Assembly: GCF_900583165.1 (NCBI RefSeq)
Contig: NZ_UTKY01000094.1
Span: 1-64,000 of the forward strand
Direction of reading: 5' to 3'
DNA from: Pseudomonas viridiflava
GTDB lineage: Bacteria > Pseudomonadota > Gammaproteobacteria > Pseudomonadales > Pseudomonadaceae
Length of the DNA: 64,000 nt
The notes beneath the pieces were generated by a model. That model searched no databases. It saw only the letters and a list, made by a program, of their open reading frames with translations, and had not been told where the DNA came from. Below are positions 24,930 through 34,436 of this stretch, one piece after another (the stretch's first letter is position 1; the number at the start of each line of letters is the position of its first letter). Position numbers and translations under genes: made by a program.

Positions 24930-26339
24930 ATGAATAGCCCGACCCCGAACGACTCCAACGCCCAGCTGGCGCAGGGCTTCAAGCCTCGCCATGTCACCAT
25001 GCTTTCCATTGCCGGCATCATCGGTGCGGGGTTGTTTGTCGGCTCCGGCCACGCCATCGCGGCGGCGGGGCCAGCGGTGTTGTTGGCCTATCTGTTTTCT
25101 GGCCTGCTGGTGGTGCTGGTCATGCGCATGCTCGGGGAAATGGCGGTGGCCAACCCGGACACGGGGTCGTTCTCGACCTATGCCGACCAAGCCATCGGGC
25201 GCTGGGCCGGGTTTACCATCGGCTGGCTGTATTGGTGGTTCTGGGTGCTGGTTATCCCCATCGAAGCCCTGGTCGCCGGGCATATCCTCAACCAGTGGTT
25301 CCCGCAGATCGACGCTTGGCTGTTTGCCTTGTTGTCGATCTTTTTGTTGGTGGTCACCAATCTGTTCAGCGTGTCCAAGTACGGCGAGTTCGAGTTCTGG
25401 TTTGCGATGGCAAAAGTGGTGGCGATCATCGGTTTCATTGGCGTGGGCTTTGCGGTGTTGATGGGCTGGGTGCCTGAGCGCGAGGCCAGTGGGCTCAGCC
25501 AGTTGATGCAGGACCACGGTGGGTTTGCACCGAATGGGCTGTCGGCGGTGGTCGGGGCGTTTATCACCATCATGTTCAGTTTTATCGGCACCGAAGCGGT
25601 CACAATCGCGGCGGCCGAGTCCAGCAACCCGGCGCAGAACATCGCCCGCGCAACGCGTTCGGTGATGTGGCGCATCGGTGTGTTTTATGTGCTGTCGATC
25701 TTTGTGGTGATCTCGGTGGTGCCGTGGGATGACCCGCTGTTGGCCTCGGTCGGTTCCTATCAACGGGCACTGGAATTGATGAATATTCCCCACGCCAAGC
25801 TGCTGGTGGACGTCGTGGTGTTGATCGCCGTGGCCAGTTGCATGAACTCATCGATCTATATTGCTTCGCGCATGCTGTTTTCCCTGGGCAAGCGCGGCGA
25901 TGCGCCGGCCATGCTGAAGAAGACCTCGGCGGCCAGTGTGCCGCGGGCGGCGGTGATCGCCAGCACGATCCTGGGGGCGGGCGTGACGTTGCTCAGCTAC
26001 TTTATGCCGGCTGGATTGTTCCAGTTCCTGCTCGCCAGCTCAGGCGCGATTGCCTTGCTGGTGTACCTGGTGATTGCCGTTTCCCAACTGCGCATGCGCA
26101 AGATCCTGCTGCGCCGCAACGTCAAGTTGACCTTCAAGATGTGGCTGTTTCCTTGGCTGACCTGGCTGGTCATCGCCTTTATCTGCACAGCGTTGACGGT
26201 GATGTTGGTGACGCCTGAGCATCGCTTTGAAGTGTCTTCGACCATTGGCCTGGCCCTGATCATTTCCTTCATCGGGTTGATCACCGCGCGGCATCCCGAG
26301 GGTGCGCCGAAGTCGGTGCCTGCAGTCTCGCGGCCATGA
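24930..26339 (+). CDS. APC-family amino acid/amine permease
   Basis: Inner-membrane transporter (469 aa) of the amino acid-polyamine-organocation superfamily with 12 predicted helices. The N-terminal SIAGIIGAGLFVGSG and MLGEMAVANPDTGSFSTYAD are hallmarks of the AAT subfamily (GabP/AroP-like). Substrate cannot be read from the sequence; position after feaB suggests phenylethylamine or an aromatic amino acid. Its stop overlaps the start of the next regulator gene by four bases (ATGA), so both are one operon. Confidence 0.85.
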   Translation: MNSPTPNDSNAQLAQGFKPRHVTMLSIAGIIGAGLFVGSGHAIAAAGPAVLLAYLFSGLLVVLVMRMLGEMAVANPDTGSFSTYADQAIGRWAGFTIGWLYWWFWVLVIPIEALVAGHILNQWFPQIDAWLFALLSIFLLVVTNLFSVSKYGEFEFWFAMAKVVAIIGFIGVGFAVLMGWVPEREASGLSQLMQDHGGFAPNGLSAVVGAFITIMFSFIGTEAVTIAAAESSNPAQNIARATRSVMWRIGVFYVLSIFVVISVVPWDDPLLASVGSYQRALELMNIPHAKLLVDVVVLIAVASCMNSSIYIASRMLFSLGKRGDAPAMLKKTSAASVPRAAVIASTILGAGVTLLSYFMPAGLFQFLLASSGAIALLVYLVIAVSQLRMRKILLRRNVKLTFKMWLFPWLTWLVIAFICTALTVMLVTPEHRFEVSSTIGLALIISFIGLITARHPEGAPKSVPAVSRP

Positions 26340-27412
26340 GTGTGCGGCCTGTCAGCAGCTTGGTGTTCTTGCTGCTGGACCAGTTCACCCTGATCTCCCT
26401 GGCGTCTGCGTTGGAACCGTTGCGCATGGCCAACCAACTGTCGGGCCAGGAACTGTACCGCTGGCACACCGCGAGCGTTGACGGCAACCCGGTGTGGGCC
26501 AGTGACGGGGTGCCCATCACGCCGGATGGTTCGATCAGCAGCGTGCCGCCGGCAGACACCGTGATCGTGTGCGGTGGCACCAATATCCAAGGCACGGTGA
26601 CCGTCGAGTTGGTCAAGTGGCTGCGTAGCCAGGCGCGTTATTCCAAGCGCCTGGGGGGTATTTGCACTGGCAGTTGGGTGCTGGCCAGGGCCGGGCTGCT
26701 CGACGGTTTTGAGTGCAGCGTGCACTGGGAATGGTTGGCGGCCATGCAGGAGGCTTTTCCACGGGTGACCGTCAGTGCCAGCCTGTTCAGCCTCGACCGC
26801 GACCGTCTCACCAGCTCCGGCGGCACCGCGCCCCTGGACATGCTGCTGCACCTGATCGGCCGTGATCACGGGCATGAACTCTCGGCGGCGATCTCGGACA
26901 TGTTTGTGTACGAGCGTATTCGCAACGAGCAGGACCACCAACGCGTACCCCTCAAGCATATGCTGGGCACCCAGCAGCCGAAGCTACAGGAAATCGTTGC
27001 GTTGATGGAGGCCAATCTTGAAGAGCCGATCAACCTGGATGAATTGGCGGCATTTGTTGACTTGTCGCGCCGCCAGCTGGAGCGCATGTTCCAGAAATAC
27101 CTGCTGTGTTCGCCCTCACGCTACTACCTGCGCCTGCGCCTGATTCGGGCGCGGCAGTTGCTCAAGCAAACGCCGATTTCAATCGTGGAGTTGGCGGTGC
27201 TCTGTGGCTTTGTGTCCACGCCGCACTTTTCCAAATGCTACCGCGAATACTTCGGCGTGCCGCCCAGTGATGAGCGAGCGGCGACGGACAGTGAGCGCTC
27301 GATTGTGGTTAAACCGATCATTCATCGTCAGCCCGTTGCGGCGCCGATGAATCCGTTGGAACAGGCGCGGGGGGAGTCGACGTTTGCCAGCGTAAAGCGG
27401 TTGAAGTCCTGA
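26336..27412 (+). CDS. GlxA-family transcriptional regulator
   Basis: A 358-aa regulator: N-terminal DJ-1/PfpI-like domain (about 1-185, with the LGGICTGSWVLARAGLLDG elbow and an apparent cysteine) and C-terminal AraC HTH (about 225-320, ending GFVSTPHFSKCYREYFGVPPS). The group includes ArgR, CdhR and GbdR of pseudomonads, which sense amino acids or quaternary amines. Translationally coupled to the permease, it probably controls that transporter or the amine genes; ligand unknown. Confidence 0.85.
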   Translation: MSVRPVSSLVFLLLDQFTLISLASALEPLRMANQLSGQELYRWHTASVDGNPVWASDGVPITPDGSISSVPPADTVIVCGGTNIQGTVTVELVKWLRSQARYSKRLGGICTGSWVLARAGLLDGFECSVHWEWLAAMQEAFPRVTVSASLFSLDRDRLTSSGGTAPLDMLLHLIGRDHGHELSAAISDMFVYERIRNEQDHQRVPLKHMLGTQQPKLQEIVALMEANLEEPINLDELAAFVDLSRRQLERMFQKYLLCSPSRYYLRLRLIRARQLLKQTPISIVELAVLCGFVSTPHFSKCYREYFGVPPSDERAATDSERSIVVKPIIHRQPVAAPMNPLEQARGESTFASVKRLKS

Positions 27413-27504
27413 GCTTGCGCAAAACGTTACCTTGGCTGACAAACCTGCGGTGCAGATGATCGCCGCATTGTTGCGCGAACAGCCCTGATACATGGCGATC
27501 AAAA

Positions 27505-27530
27505 TGTGGGAGGGGGCAACCCCCCTCCCA
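27505..27530. repeat. REP-derived hairpin between convergent genes
   Basis: A near-perfect palindrome, TGGGAGGGGG-caa-CCCCCCTCCCA, between the ends of the GlxA-type regulator and the iron alcohol dehydrogenase. Of REP type; it may act as a bidirectional 3' end, although there is no T-run. Confidence 0.7.
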
Positions 27531-27556
27531 AATTTGAACTGTGTTGCGCCGGGCTT

Positions 27557-28705
27557 TTAGTACGCAGCGGTGTAGATCGCCAACGCATCCGCCTCACTCA
27601 CTTCACGCGGGTTGTTCACTAACAGTCGTTGTTGCTGCATCGCACTGCGAGCCAGCTCGGGCAGGCTTTCCAGGGTCACGCCCGCATCTCTCAGTCGCAG
27701 TGGCAGGCCCACGGCGGCATGTATGCGCTGCATCTCGGCAATGAACTGCGCCGCGCCATCTCCCGCTTCCAGCCGCCCCAAAACGCATGACGCGAGTTCG
27801 GCATAGAGCGCCCCGGCGTGGGACAGGTTGAACGCCAACACCGGGTTAAGCACCAGCGCATTGGACAGCCCATGGGGCAGGTGGAACGTGATCCCCAGCG
27901 GGTAGGCCAACGCATGCACCGCCGCCACCGGGGCGTTGGCGAACGCTTGGCCGGCCAGGCAGGCACCCAGCAGCATGGCTTGGCGTGCTTCAAGGTTCTG
28001 CGGCTCGCGCACCGCCAGTTCCAGGTTGGCACTGAGCAGGCGCAGGGCTTCGCGGGCCAGCAGGTCGGAGATCGGGTTTTTACGCAGCTTGCTGGTGTAG
28101 GCCTCGATGGCGTGCACCATGGCGTCGATGCCGGTGGCGGCGGTGACTGGGCCGGGCAGGCCCACGGTCAGTTGCGCATCAAGAATCGCCAGGTCCGGCA
28201 GCAACTGTGGCGACACCACGCCGGATTTGCCGGTGGCGGTGGTGACAATTGAGATCGGTGTGACTTCCGAGCCGGTGCCGGCGGTTGTGGGGACCTGGAT
28301 CAGCGGCAGGCGCGTGCCCGTGGCCTGGTTGACGCCGTAGATGTCGCTCAGGCCCTGGCGTTGGCCAGGCTGGGCAAGGTAGGCGACTAGCTTGGCGGTG
28401 TCCATGGAGCTGCCGCCACCGAAGCCGACGATCAGGTCGGCGGCCATTTCGCGAGCCTGGGCGGTGGCGGCCAGTACTAACTCTTCGGCCGGGTCGGCGA
28501 GGACTTCGCTGTACACCTGCAGGTTGATACCGGCGGCGGCGAAGCCGGGCAACACCGAGTCCAGCAGGTTGTGGCGCAGGATGCCGGCGTCGGTCACCAG
28601 CAAGACGTTACGCGCGCCACGGGCGGCGCAATGCTCGGCGAGTTGGGCGGCGGCGCCGCTGGCGCAGATCAGGTGGGCGGTGGTGCTGAAATTGAAAGCT
28701 TGCAT
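27557..28705 (-). CDS. iron-containing alcohol dehydrogenase
   Basis: Type III (Fe-ADH family) dehydrogenase, 382 aa. NAD-binding GFGGGSSMDTAKLVAY and PTTAGTGSEVTPI are typical; metal ligands are a likely aspartate in LAILDAQL and histidines in AMVHAIEAY, AAVHALAYPLG and FHLPHGLSNA. Substrate unknown. It lies 38 bp after the ANTAR gene and is probably the last gene of the amide operon, which suggests handling of an alcohol or aldehyde derived from the imported compound. Start ATG 28705 rather than an in-frame codon at 28735. Confidence 0.88.
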   Translation of the reverse strand: MQAFNFSTTAHLICASGAAAQLAEHCAARGARNVLLVTDAGILRHNLLDSVLPGFAAAGINLQVYSEVLADPAEELVLAATAQAREMAADLIVGFGGGSSMDTAKLVAYLAQPGQRQGLSDIYGVNQATGTRLPLIQVPTTAGTGSEVTPISIVTTATGKSGVVSPQLLPDLAILDAQLTVGLPGPVTAATGIDAMVHAIEAYTSKLRKNPISDLLAREALRLLSANLELAVREPQNLEARQAMLLGACLAGQAFANAPVAAVHALAYPLGITFHLPHGLSNALVLNPVLAFNLSHAGALYAELASCVLGRLEAGDGAAQFIAEMQRIHAAVGLPLRLRDAGVTLESLPELARSAMQQQRLLVNNPREVSEADALAIYTAAY

Positions 28706-28743
28706 TAACGAACCTCTACGTATTCTTGGATGCACCGGGGTGC

Positions 28744-29352
28744 TTATTCGGGTTGAGGGGGCAGGCCGGCGTCGATAATAGTCTGGGCCACCGCTTCCAT
28801 GCTGGTGCGGCTGGCCATGGCATCGCGTTGCAGGCGGCGATGGGCGTCGTTTTCACCGATACGATGGCGAGCCATGAGCAAGGCCTTGGCCATGGATATC
28901 TTGGACACCGCCGGTTGCCGGGTTTGTAATTTGCGCAGTTGCGCCAGCATGTCGATGCGCGCACGCCAGGCGGCGCGGGCCATCAGCAGTTGGGTCAGCA
29001 GGCCGAACGGTCGCAACGGGCGCTCGATGACGGCAGCCGGCTGGGTTTCCAGCACCAGTTGCAGCATCGAAGGGTTTTCATACCCGACCACGGCGATGAT
29101 CGGCGGCGCTTGTTCGCTGAGGCCCTCCACCAGTGCCTGGGTGTTCAGGCGCTGGCTGAGTTCCACGGCGAGCAGCACCACGTCGGTGTGTTCCGGCAAG
29201 TGCGCGGGCACCGGCCAGCATTGCTCGACGATGCAGCCGATGCGCTGCAACTGGTCCAGCACCACGCGGGCTTCGGCGTCCACCGGGTGGATCACCAGCA
29301 CGCGCAGGCCCTTGAGTTCGCGCAGCAATGACGGCGCGCTGCTCCCGCTCAT
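28744..29352 (-). CDS. AmiR-like ANTAR-domain antiterminator
   Basis: RNA-binding regulator (202 aa): N-terminal pseudo-receiver (about 12-125) with no obvious phosphorylatable aspartate at the usual spot, a short coiled linker (about 125-150), and a C-terminal ANTAR domain (about 150-200) matching the family pattern in AKALLMARHRIGENDAHRRLQ and AVAQTII. ANTAR proteins bind paired RNA hairpins and control transcript elongation; two such hairpins occur in the leader of this operon. It overlaps the AmiC-like gene by four bases (ATGA), the layout of amiC-amiR. Confidence 0.88.
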   Translation of the reverse strand: MSGSSAPSLLRELKGLRVLVIHPVDAEARVVLDQLQRIGCIVEQCWPVPAHLPEHTDVVLLAVELSQRLNTQALVEGLSEQAPPIIAVVGYENPSMLQLVLETQPAAVIERPLRPFGLLTQLLMARAAWRARIDMLAQLRKLQTRQPAVSKISMAKALLMARHRIGENDAHRRLQRDAMASRTSMEAVAQTIIDAGLPPQPE

Positions 29353-30473
29353 GGCTGCCCGTCCAGTTGGTAGTCGACCATGTAGGGGCTGGGTTTGACC
29401 GCTTGCTCGCTGTGTACCACCAGCTCGAAACGCCGCTGGTGATCGAGGCGGGCGATGCGTGGCCACAGCCAGGTGTGTTGGGTGTCGGCGTCGATTTGCA
29501 CGCGGCCCTGGGGTGCGTCGAACTGCGCCCCGGCCAAGGCTTGGCGCAGCGCTTCGATGGATGGACCGTCCGCCCGCCGCGCGGCTTCGGCGAACAGGTG
29601 CACCTGGAAATACGCCGCCTCGGCGCCCGCCGTGAGCGGCGCCTCGTCACCAAAACGCGCCCGATAGCGCGCCACGAAGGCTTGGCTGGCGGGCGTCTGC
29701 AAGGTGGAGAACCACGGCGCCGCCGACACATGCCCCTCGGCTTCCTCATCACTCATGCGCAACACATCCACCTCGTTGGTCGCCAGGCTGACGATAGGCA
29801 TGCGCGCCGGGTCGAAACCGGCCTGGCGATAGGCTCGGTGCAGCGCAGGAATATCGCTGCCGACGATGGTCGAGTAGATCGCATCCGGCGCCGTGGCTCG
29901 CGCCTGTTGCATCACCCGTTCGAAGTCCTCGGCGGTGGCGTGGAAGGGCAGGTAGATCTCGTCCACCACTTCACCGCCGGCCTGTTCGAACAGCTCGCGC
30001 ATGATGCGGTTGGACTCGAATGGGTACACGTAGGAACCGCCGACGAACAGCACGCGGTTGCCGAAATTTTCCAGTACATAACGCGCCAGTTGCACCGAGT
30101 TCTGGTTCGGTGCGGAACCGGTGTAATAACACCACGGCGAGTATTCAAACCCTTCGTAGAGCGTGGGGTAGAACAGCAGTCGGCGGCGACTCTCGACCAC
30201 CGGCAACACGGTTTTGCGGGTACTGGACATGTGGGTGCCGAACAGCACCTGCACCTGGTGTTCGTCACACAGGCGCAGGGCGCTGTCGCGATAATCCGCC
30301 GGCTCGGCGCCGGGGTGACCGTCCACCGGCACCACTTGCCGGCCATGGATGCCGCCGGCATCGTTGACCTCGGCAATGGCCAGGTGGGTGGCATTGGCCT
30401 GGGTGGTTTCCGAGGCAGCGGTGAGGCTGCTCTCGGAAAACAACAGGCCGACTGTGTAGTCGGGGGTGCTCAT
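29349..30473 (-). CDS. AmiC-like ligand-sensing protein
   Basis: A 374-aa periplasmic-binding-protein fold without a signal peptide, so cytoplasmic (starts MSTPDYTVGLLFSESSLTA). In the Ami system AmiC binds amides and holds AmiR inactive until ligand is present. Stretches such as GTHMSSTRKTVLPVVE and FYPTLYEGFEYSPWCYYTG are typical of the AmiC/UrtA-like group. Its gene overlaps both the amidase (ATGA at 30470-30473) and the ANTAR gene, implying balanced synthesis of sensor and antiterminator. Confidence 0.87.
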   Translation of the reverse strand: MSTPDYTVGLLFSESSLTAASETTQANATHLAIAEVNDAGGIHGRQVVPVDGHPGAEPADYRDSALRLCDEHQVQVLFGTHMSSTRKTVLPVVESRRRLLFYPTLYEGFEYSPWCYYTGSAPNQNSVQLARYVLENFGNRVLFVGGSYVYPFESNRIMRELFEQAGGEVVDEIYLPFHATAEDFERVMQQARATAPDAIYSTIVGSDIPALHRAYRQAGFDPARMPIVSLATNEVDVLRMSDEEAEGHVSAAPWFSTLQTPASQAFVARYRARFGDEAPLTAGAEAAYFQVHLFAEAARRADGPSIEALRQALAGAQFDAPQGRVQIDADTQHTWLWPRIARLDHQRRFELVVHSEQAVKPSPYMVDYQLDGQP

Positions 30474-31984
30474 GACGTCAGGCTTTCCCAGTCGATATGT
30501 TGTTCGAACGCGTGCGCCACTTGGTACAGCATGGCTTCGTCGTAGTCCTGCGCTACCAGCATCATGCCTACTGGCAGGCCACTGGCAAGCCCGCAGGGGA
30601 TCGACAGGGCAGGGTGGCCGGTCACGTCGAACGGCGCGGTGTTGGCGTTCATTTCCAGGGCCCTTTGCACCCACTCGCTGGCCGAGGCATCTGCCGATGG
30701 TAGCTTGGGTGCCTTGAGCGGTACGGTGGGCATCAGCAGCACGTCAAAATCCTGCAAGTGCTGGTCGTAAGCCGCACGCAGTTGCCGGGCGGCATTCTGG
30801 GCCTTGGCGTAATACTGGCCGCCGAAGCGTTGGTACGCGTACTCACCGGCCAGCAGGCAGGTTTTCAGGTCATGGGGGAATTGCCCGGCCTTGCTCTGCC
30901 AATCCTGTTGGGCGTTCATCAGGCTTTCCACGTACAGGCCTTTCCAGTTCGAGCCGTAATTGTAGCCGCGCAGCAATTGGGTGGTGCCTTCCACCGCAAT
31001 GGGCGTCCAGATCGCATGGCCCAGAGCGTGCAGCGGGATCGAGATGTCATCCACCCGCGCGCCCAAGCCTTCGAACAGCGCCGCTGCACGTCGCACCGCA
31101 GCATCCACATCAGCCTCGGAGTTGGCGTGGCCGAAGCCTTCGCGCACCACGCCGATACGCAAGCCCTTGCAGCCCTTGCCTAGCGCCTGGGTGTAGGCCT
31201 CGGTGGGCACCACCCGATCCTGGCGTGGGTCGAGCCCGTCGGCGCCCGCCAGCACCTCCAGCATCAGGGCATTGTCCGTCAGGTTGGCGCTCATGATCCC
31301 GGCGTGGTCCAGGGTCATTTCGATGGGCATGATGCCGGTGTAGGGGATCAGCCCGTGGGTCGGCTTCATGCCGTAAATGCCGGAATAGGCCGCCGGAATG
31401 CGCACCGAGCCACCTTGGTCGGTGCCGATGCCCAGGTCGACGTCACCCGCTGCGATCAATGCCGCGCAACCTGACGATGAGCCACCCGTGGAGTGCCCTG
31501 GGTTGCGAGGGTTGTGCACTGCACCGGTAGCGTTGGTATGGCTGCTGCCCGACACACAGAAAAACTCGCAATGGGCCTTGCCGAGGATCTGCCCGGCGGC
31601 GTCCAGCACGCGGGTTGCGACGGTGGCGTCAATGTCCGGCACGTAGCCGTGCAGGGTCGAGGCACCGTTCATCATCGGCACGCCGGCCAGGCAGATATTG
31701 TCCTTGAGGGCCACGCGCTTGCCGGCCAGCTTGCCGGTGGCGGCGCCTTGAATATCGGTGCGTACATACCAGGCGTTGTAGGGGTTGCTCTCGGGCACCG
31801 TGCCTGGGCCTCGCGGATAGCGTGGGGCCGCTGGAGGGCGCGCGATGGCATCGAGGCGGTCGTAGTCCTGCCACACGGCTTCGAGGATATGTGCGTACTC
31901 ATCCAGCTGCGGCTCGGCCATTTCCAGGCCAAGGCTGCGGCCGACGTCAGTGAGATCGGCCAGGGTAGGGCGTTGAATCGACAT
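30470..31984 (-). CDS. amidase (amidase-signature family)
   Basis: Cytoplasmic amidase (504 aa) of the Ser-cisSer-Lys family, not the nitrilase-fold AmiE type. The triad is readable: lysine in VALKDNICLAG (K94), cis-serine in GGSSSG (about S169) and nucleophile in TDQGGSVRIPA (S193). Substrate unknown; co-transcription with an amide/urea-type ABC importer suggests a small amide or carbamate yielding ammonia. ATG 31984 has AAGGAA upstream; an in-frame codon at 32002 is weaker. Confidence 0.88.
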   Translation of the reverse strand: MSIQRPTLADLTDVGRSLGLEMAEPQLDEYAHILEAVWQDYDRLDAIARPPAAPRYPRGPGTVPESNPYNAWYVRTDIQGAATGKLAGKRVALKDNICLAGVPMMNGASTLHGYVPDIDATVATRVLDAAGQILGKAHCEFFCVSGSSHTNATGAVHNPRNPGHSTGGSSSGCAALIAAGDVDLGIGTDQGGSVRIPAAYSGIYGMKPTHGLIPYTGIMPIEMTLDHAGIMSANLTDNALMLEVLAGADGLDPRQDRVVPTEAYTQALGKGCKGLRIGVVREGFGHANSEADVDAAVRRAAALFEGLGARVDDISIPLHALGHAIWTPIAVEGTTQLLRGYNYGSNWKGLYVESLMNAQQDWQSKAGQFPHDLKTCLLAGEYAYQRFGGQYYAKAQNAARQLRAAYDQHLQDFDVLLMPTVPLKAPKLPSADASASEWVQRALEMNANTAPFDVTGHPALSIPCGLASGLPVGMMLVAQDYDEAMLYQVAHAFEQHIDWESLTS

Positions 31985-31994
31985 AGCAGGTTCC

Positions 31995-32699
31995 TTATGC
32001 ATGAAAGCCCATGAAGCGCTCGGCGATGGCCTCGGGGCTGGTGTGGGCCGGGTCGACCTCGTCCACCAGTTGGCCGTTCTCGATGATCAGGATGCGGTCG
32101 GACAAGGCACTCAAGAATTCAATGTCTTGCTCCACCAGGATCACCGCCAGGCTTTGTTCCACGCGCAGGCGTTTCAGGGTTTCAATGATTTCGTCGCAGA
32201 TCGAGGGCTGGATGCCTTCGGTAGGCTCGTCCAGCAGGATGATGTTGGGTTCGCCGCACAGGCAGCGGGCCAGGGCCAGCAGCTGTTGCTCACCGCCGGA
32301 CAACGCGCCGCCGGGTTGGTCGAGCAAGCGTTGCAGACGCGGGAAGTAGGCCAGGATGCGTTCGATGGTGGCATCGGCCTTGGCAAAATCCTTTACGCAG
32401 CCCATGCGCAGGTTTTCCCGCACGCTCAGGAACGGGAAGATCTGCCGCCCCTGGGGCACATAGCCGATCCCGGCGCGGGCGCGCTGGTGGGCGGCGGCTT
32501 TACTCAGGTCTTCACCGGCAAAGTGCAGGCTGCCGGCCATGGCCGGGATTTCCCCCATCAAGGCGCGCAGCAGGGTGGTTTTGCCCATGCCATTGCGCCC
32601 CAACACCCCCACGCAGGTGTTGGCCGCGCAGCTCAAGCGAATGTCGCGCAGCACGGGAATACGCCCGTAACCGGCGGATAAACCGATGACTTCAAGCAT
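31995..32699 (-). CDS. amide/urea-type ABC transporter ATPase (UrtE/LivF-like)
   Basis: ATP-binding subunit (234 aa). Walker A GRNGMGKTT, signature LSGGEQQ and Walker B IILLDEP are intact. The TEGIQP after Walker B is typical of UrtE rather than LivF. It overlaps the second ATPase gene by 8 bp. Part of a five-gene hydrophobic-amino-acid/amide (HAAT) importer. Confidence 0.9.
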   Translation of the reverse strand: MLEVIGLSAGYGRIPVLRDIRLSCAANTCVGVLGRNGMGKTTLLRALMGEIPAMAGSLHFAGEDLSKAAAHQRARAGIGYVPQGRQIFPFLSVRENLRMGCVKDFAKADATIERILAYFPRLQRLLDQPGGALSGGEQQLLALARCLCGEPNIILLDEPTEGIQPSICDEIIETLKRLRVEQSLAVILVEQDIEFLSALSDRILIIENGQLVDEVDPAHTSPEAIAERFMGFHA

Positions 32700-33414
32700 G
32701 TTTGATCTCCTGCTTGCCCAGGTAGGCTTCGCGCACGGCGGGGTCTTGGGTGACTTGGGCAAAACTGCCTTGGGCCAGGATCGCGCCTTGGTTGAACACC
32801 GTGACGGTGCCGGCGATCAAGCGGATAAATTCCATGTCGTGCTCCACCACCACCACGGTGCTGTGGGCATTGATTTCCTTGATCAGCGCAGCGGTCTTGC
32901 GCACTTCCTGATAGGTCATGCCGGCCGCTGGTTCATCCAGCAGTACCAACTCCGGGCGCGAGGCTAGGATCATGCCCAGCTCCACCCATTGGCGTTGGCC
33001 GTGGGCCAAGTCGCCCACCAGGCGTGTGCGCAGCTCGGTGAGGCCGATGCGTTGCAGGGTCTCCTCTGCGGTGCTACGCGCCTGTGCAGGGGATTGCCTG
33101 CGGCTGGCGGCCAGGCGCAGGTTTTCCAGTACATCCAGGCCATCGAACACGCTGGGGGCCTGGGTCTTGATGCCGATGCCGAGCTGGGCGACTTTATGCG
33201 GCGCCAGCCCGGAAATACGCTGGCCCTTGAAGTGGCATACACCACGGGTGGGTTTGAGCTGGCCGCTGAGCATCTTGAAAAAGGTGCTTTTACCGGCGCC
33301 ATTGGGCCCGATCAGGCAGCGCAGTTCGCCACTTTCCAGAGTGAAATCCACCTCCTTTACCGCATGCACGCCCCCGAAGCTCACGCCCAGGCCTTGGGTT
33401 TGCAACAGACTCAT
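32692..33414 (-). CDS. amide/urea-type ABC transporter ATPase (UrtD/LivG-like)
   Basis: ATP-binding subunit (240 aa) with Walker A GPNGAGKST, the variant signature LAHGQRQ and Walker B LVLLDEPAAGMT. The AHGQ form of the signature is common in UrtD-type proteins. Overlaps the permease gene upstream by ATGA. Confidence 0.9.
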   Translation of the reverse strand: MSLLQTQGLGVSFGGVHAVKEVDFTLESGELRCLIGPNGAGKSTFFKMLSGQLKPTRGVCHFKGQRISGLAPHKVAQLGIGIKTQAPSVFDGLDVLENLRLAASRRQSPAQARSTAEETLQRIGLTELRTRLVGDLAHGQRQWVELGMILASRPELVLLDEPAAGMTYQEVRKTAALIKEINAHSTVVVVEHDMEFIRLIAGTVTVFNQGAILAQGSFAQVTQDPAVREAYLGKQEIKHA

Positions 33415-34436
33415 AGTGCGCGCTCCTGGGCAGGCAACGGTTGGGGGCGACGTTGGAACACCCGCGCTACGCCGCTGCTTAGAGTTGGTAGCAAGCCTCG
33501 TGGAAGCAGCATCACAAACACCAGCAGAATCAGCCCCAGCACAAATCCGCTGTCCACATGCTGTTGCTCACCCAGCCGCGCCATCAGCGCCTGGATGCCG
33601 ATGCATGCCAGGATCGGCCCGAATAAGGTGCCGCGCCCGCCGACGATCACCCAGATGATGATCTGCGCCGACTGCGCCAGCCCGAACACACCGGGGCTGA
33701 CAAACGCGCCCCAGTTGGCGAACAGGCAACCGGCCAAACCAGCGATACCGCCGCCCAGGCTGAACACGATCAGCTTGTGCAGGCGCGTGTCATAACCCAA
33801 TAAACCGGCGCGCTGTTCGTTCTCGCGAATCGCTACCACCACCTTGCCGAAACGGCTGGCGAGCAGGGCGCGCAGGCCCAGGTAGCATAGGATCAACGCG
33901 CCACCGATCACCTGGAACAGGGTTTCCGGCTCCAGCACACGGTCCGGGTTGAACGGCACATTCAATGTGGGAATCGCAGGTATCCCGTTGAAACCACCGA
34001 GCAAGGCGCTGCCGATGTGGTACTCGGAACCGGACGTGGAGTTCATCACATTGAACAAAATCAAGGTGACCGCCAGGGTAATCACCCCCAGATACACGTC
34101 GCTGATGCCACCGTAGAACATGAAGTAACCCATGGCCGCCGCGACCAACGCAGGTACTGCGATGGCCAGCAACACCGGCCAGGTGCTGTCGCCGAGGTTG
34201 ATCACGCCGATGGCATAGGCGTAAGCCCCCAGGCCAAAAAACGCCGCCTGACCGAAGCACAGGATGCCGCCAAAACCCCAGATAAATGCCAGGCTCAACG
34301 CCAACAGCGCCATCACCAGGTAGATGGTCAGGGACAATAAGGTAAACAGGTCCAGCCACTGCGGCAGGACCGCCACCAGCACGGCGGCCAGGGCGCAGCC
34401 GAGCACCGGTAGTAGGGTGCGGGTATCAACAGGCAT
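33411..34436 (-). CDS. amide/urea-type ABC transporter permease (UrtC/LivM-like)
   Basis: Inner-membrane permease (341 aa, about 8-10 hydrophobic helices) with the LivM-type stretch WGFGGILCFGQAAFFGLGAY and the ATPase-contact region RENEQRAGLLGYDTRLHK. Its start codon overlaps the stop of the preceding permease gene by one base (TGATG). Confidence 0.9.
   Translation of the reverse strand: MPVDTRTLLPVLGCALAAVLVAVLPQWLDLFTLLSLTIYLVMALLALSLAFIWGFGGILCFGQAAFFGLGAYAYAIGVINLGDSTWPVLLAIAVPALVAAAMGYFMFYGGISDVYLGVITLAVTLILFNVMNSTSGSEYHIGSALLGGFNGIPAIPTLNVPFNPDRVLEPETLFQVIGGALILCYLGLRALLASRFGKVVVAIRENEQRAGLLGYDTRLHKLIVFSLGGGIAGLAGCLFANWGAFVSPGVFGLAQSAQIIIWVIVGGRGTLFGPILACIGIQALMARLGEQQHVDSGFVLGLILLVFVMLLPRGLLPTLSSGVARVFQRRPQPLPAQERAL

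Noticed and set aside
27505..27530. Considered as a dedicated bidirectional terminator
   Set aside because: The stem is strong but is a REP-family sequence without a T-run on either strand, so it was recorded as a repeat.
29328..30545. A 405-codon plus-strand frame
   Set aside because: Antisense to the AmiC-like gene and the end of the amidase gene.
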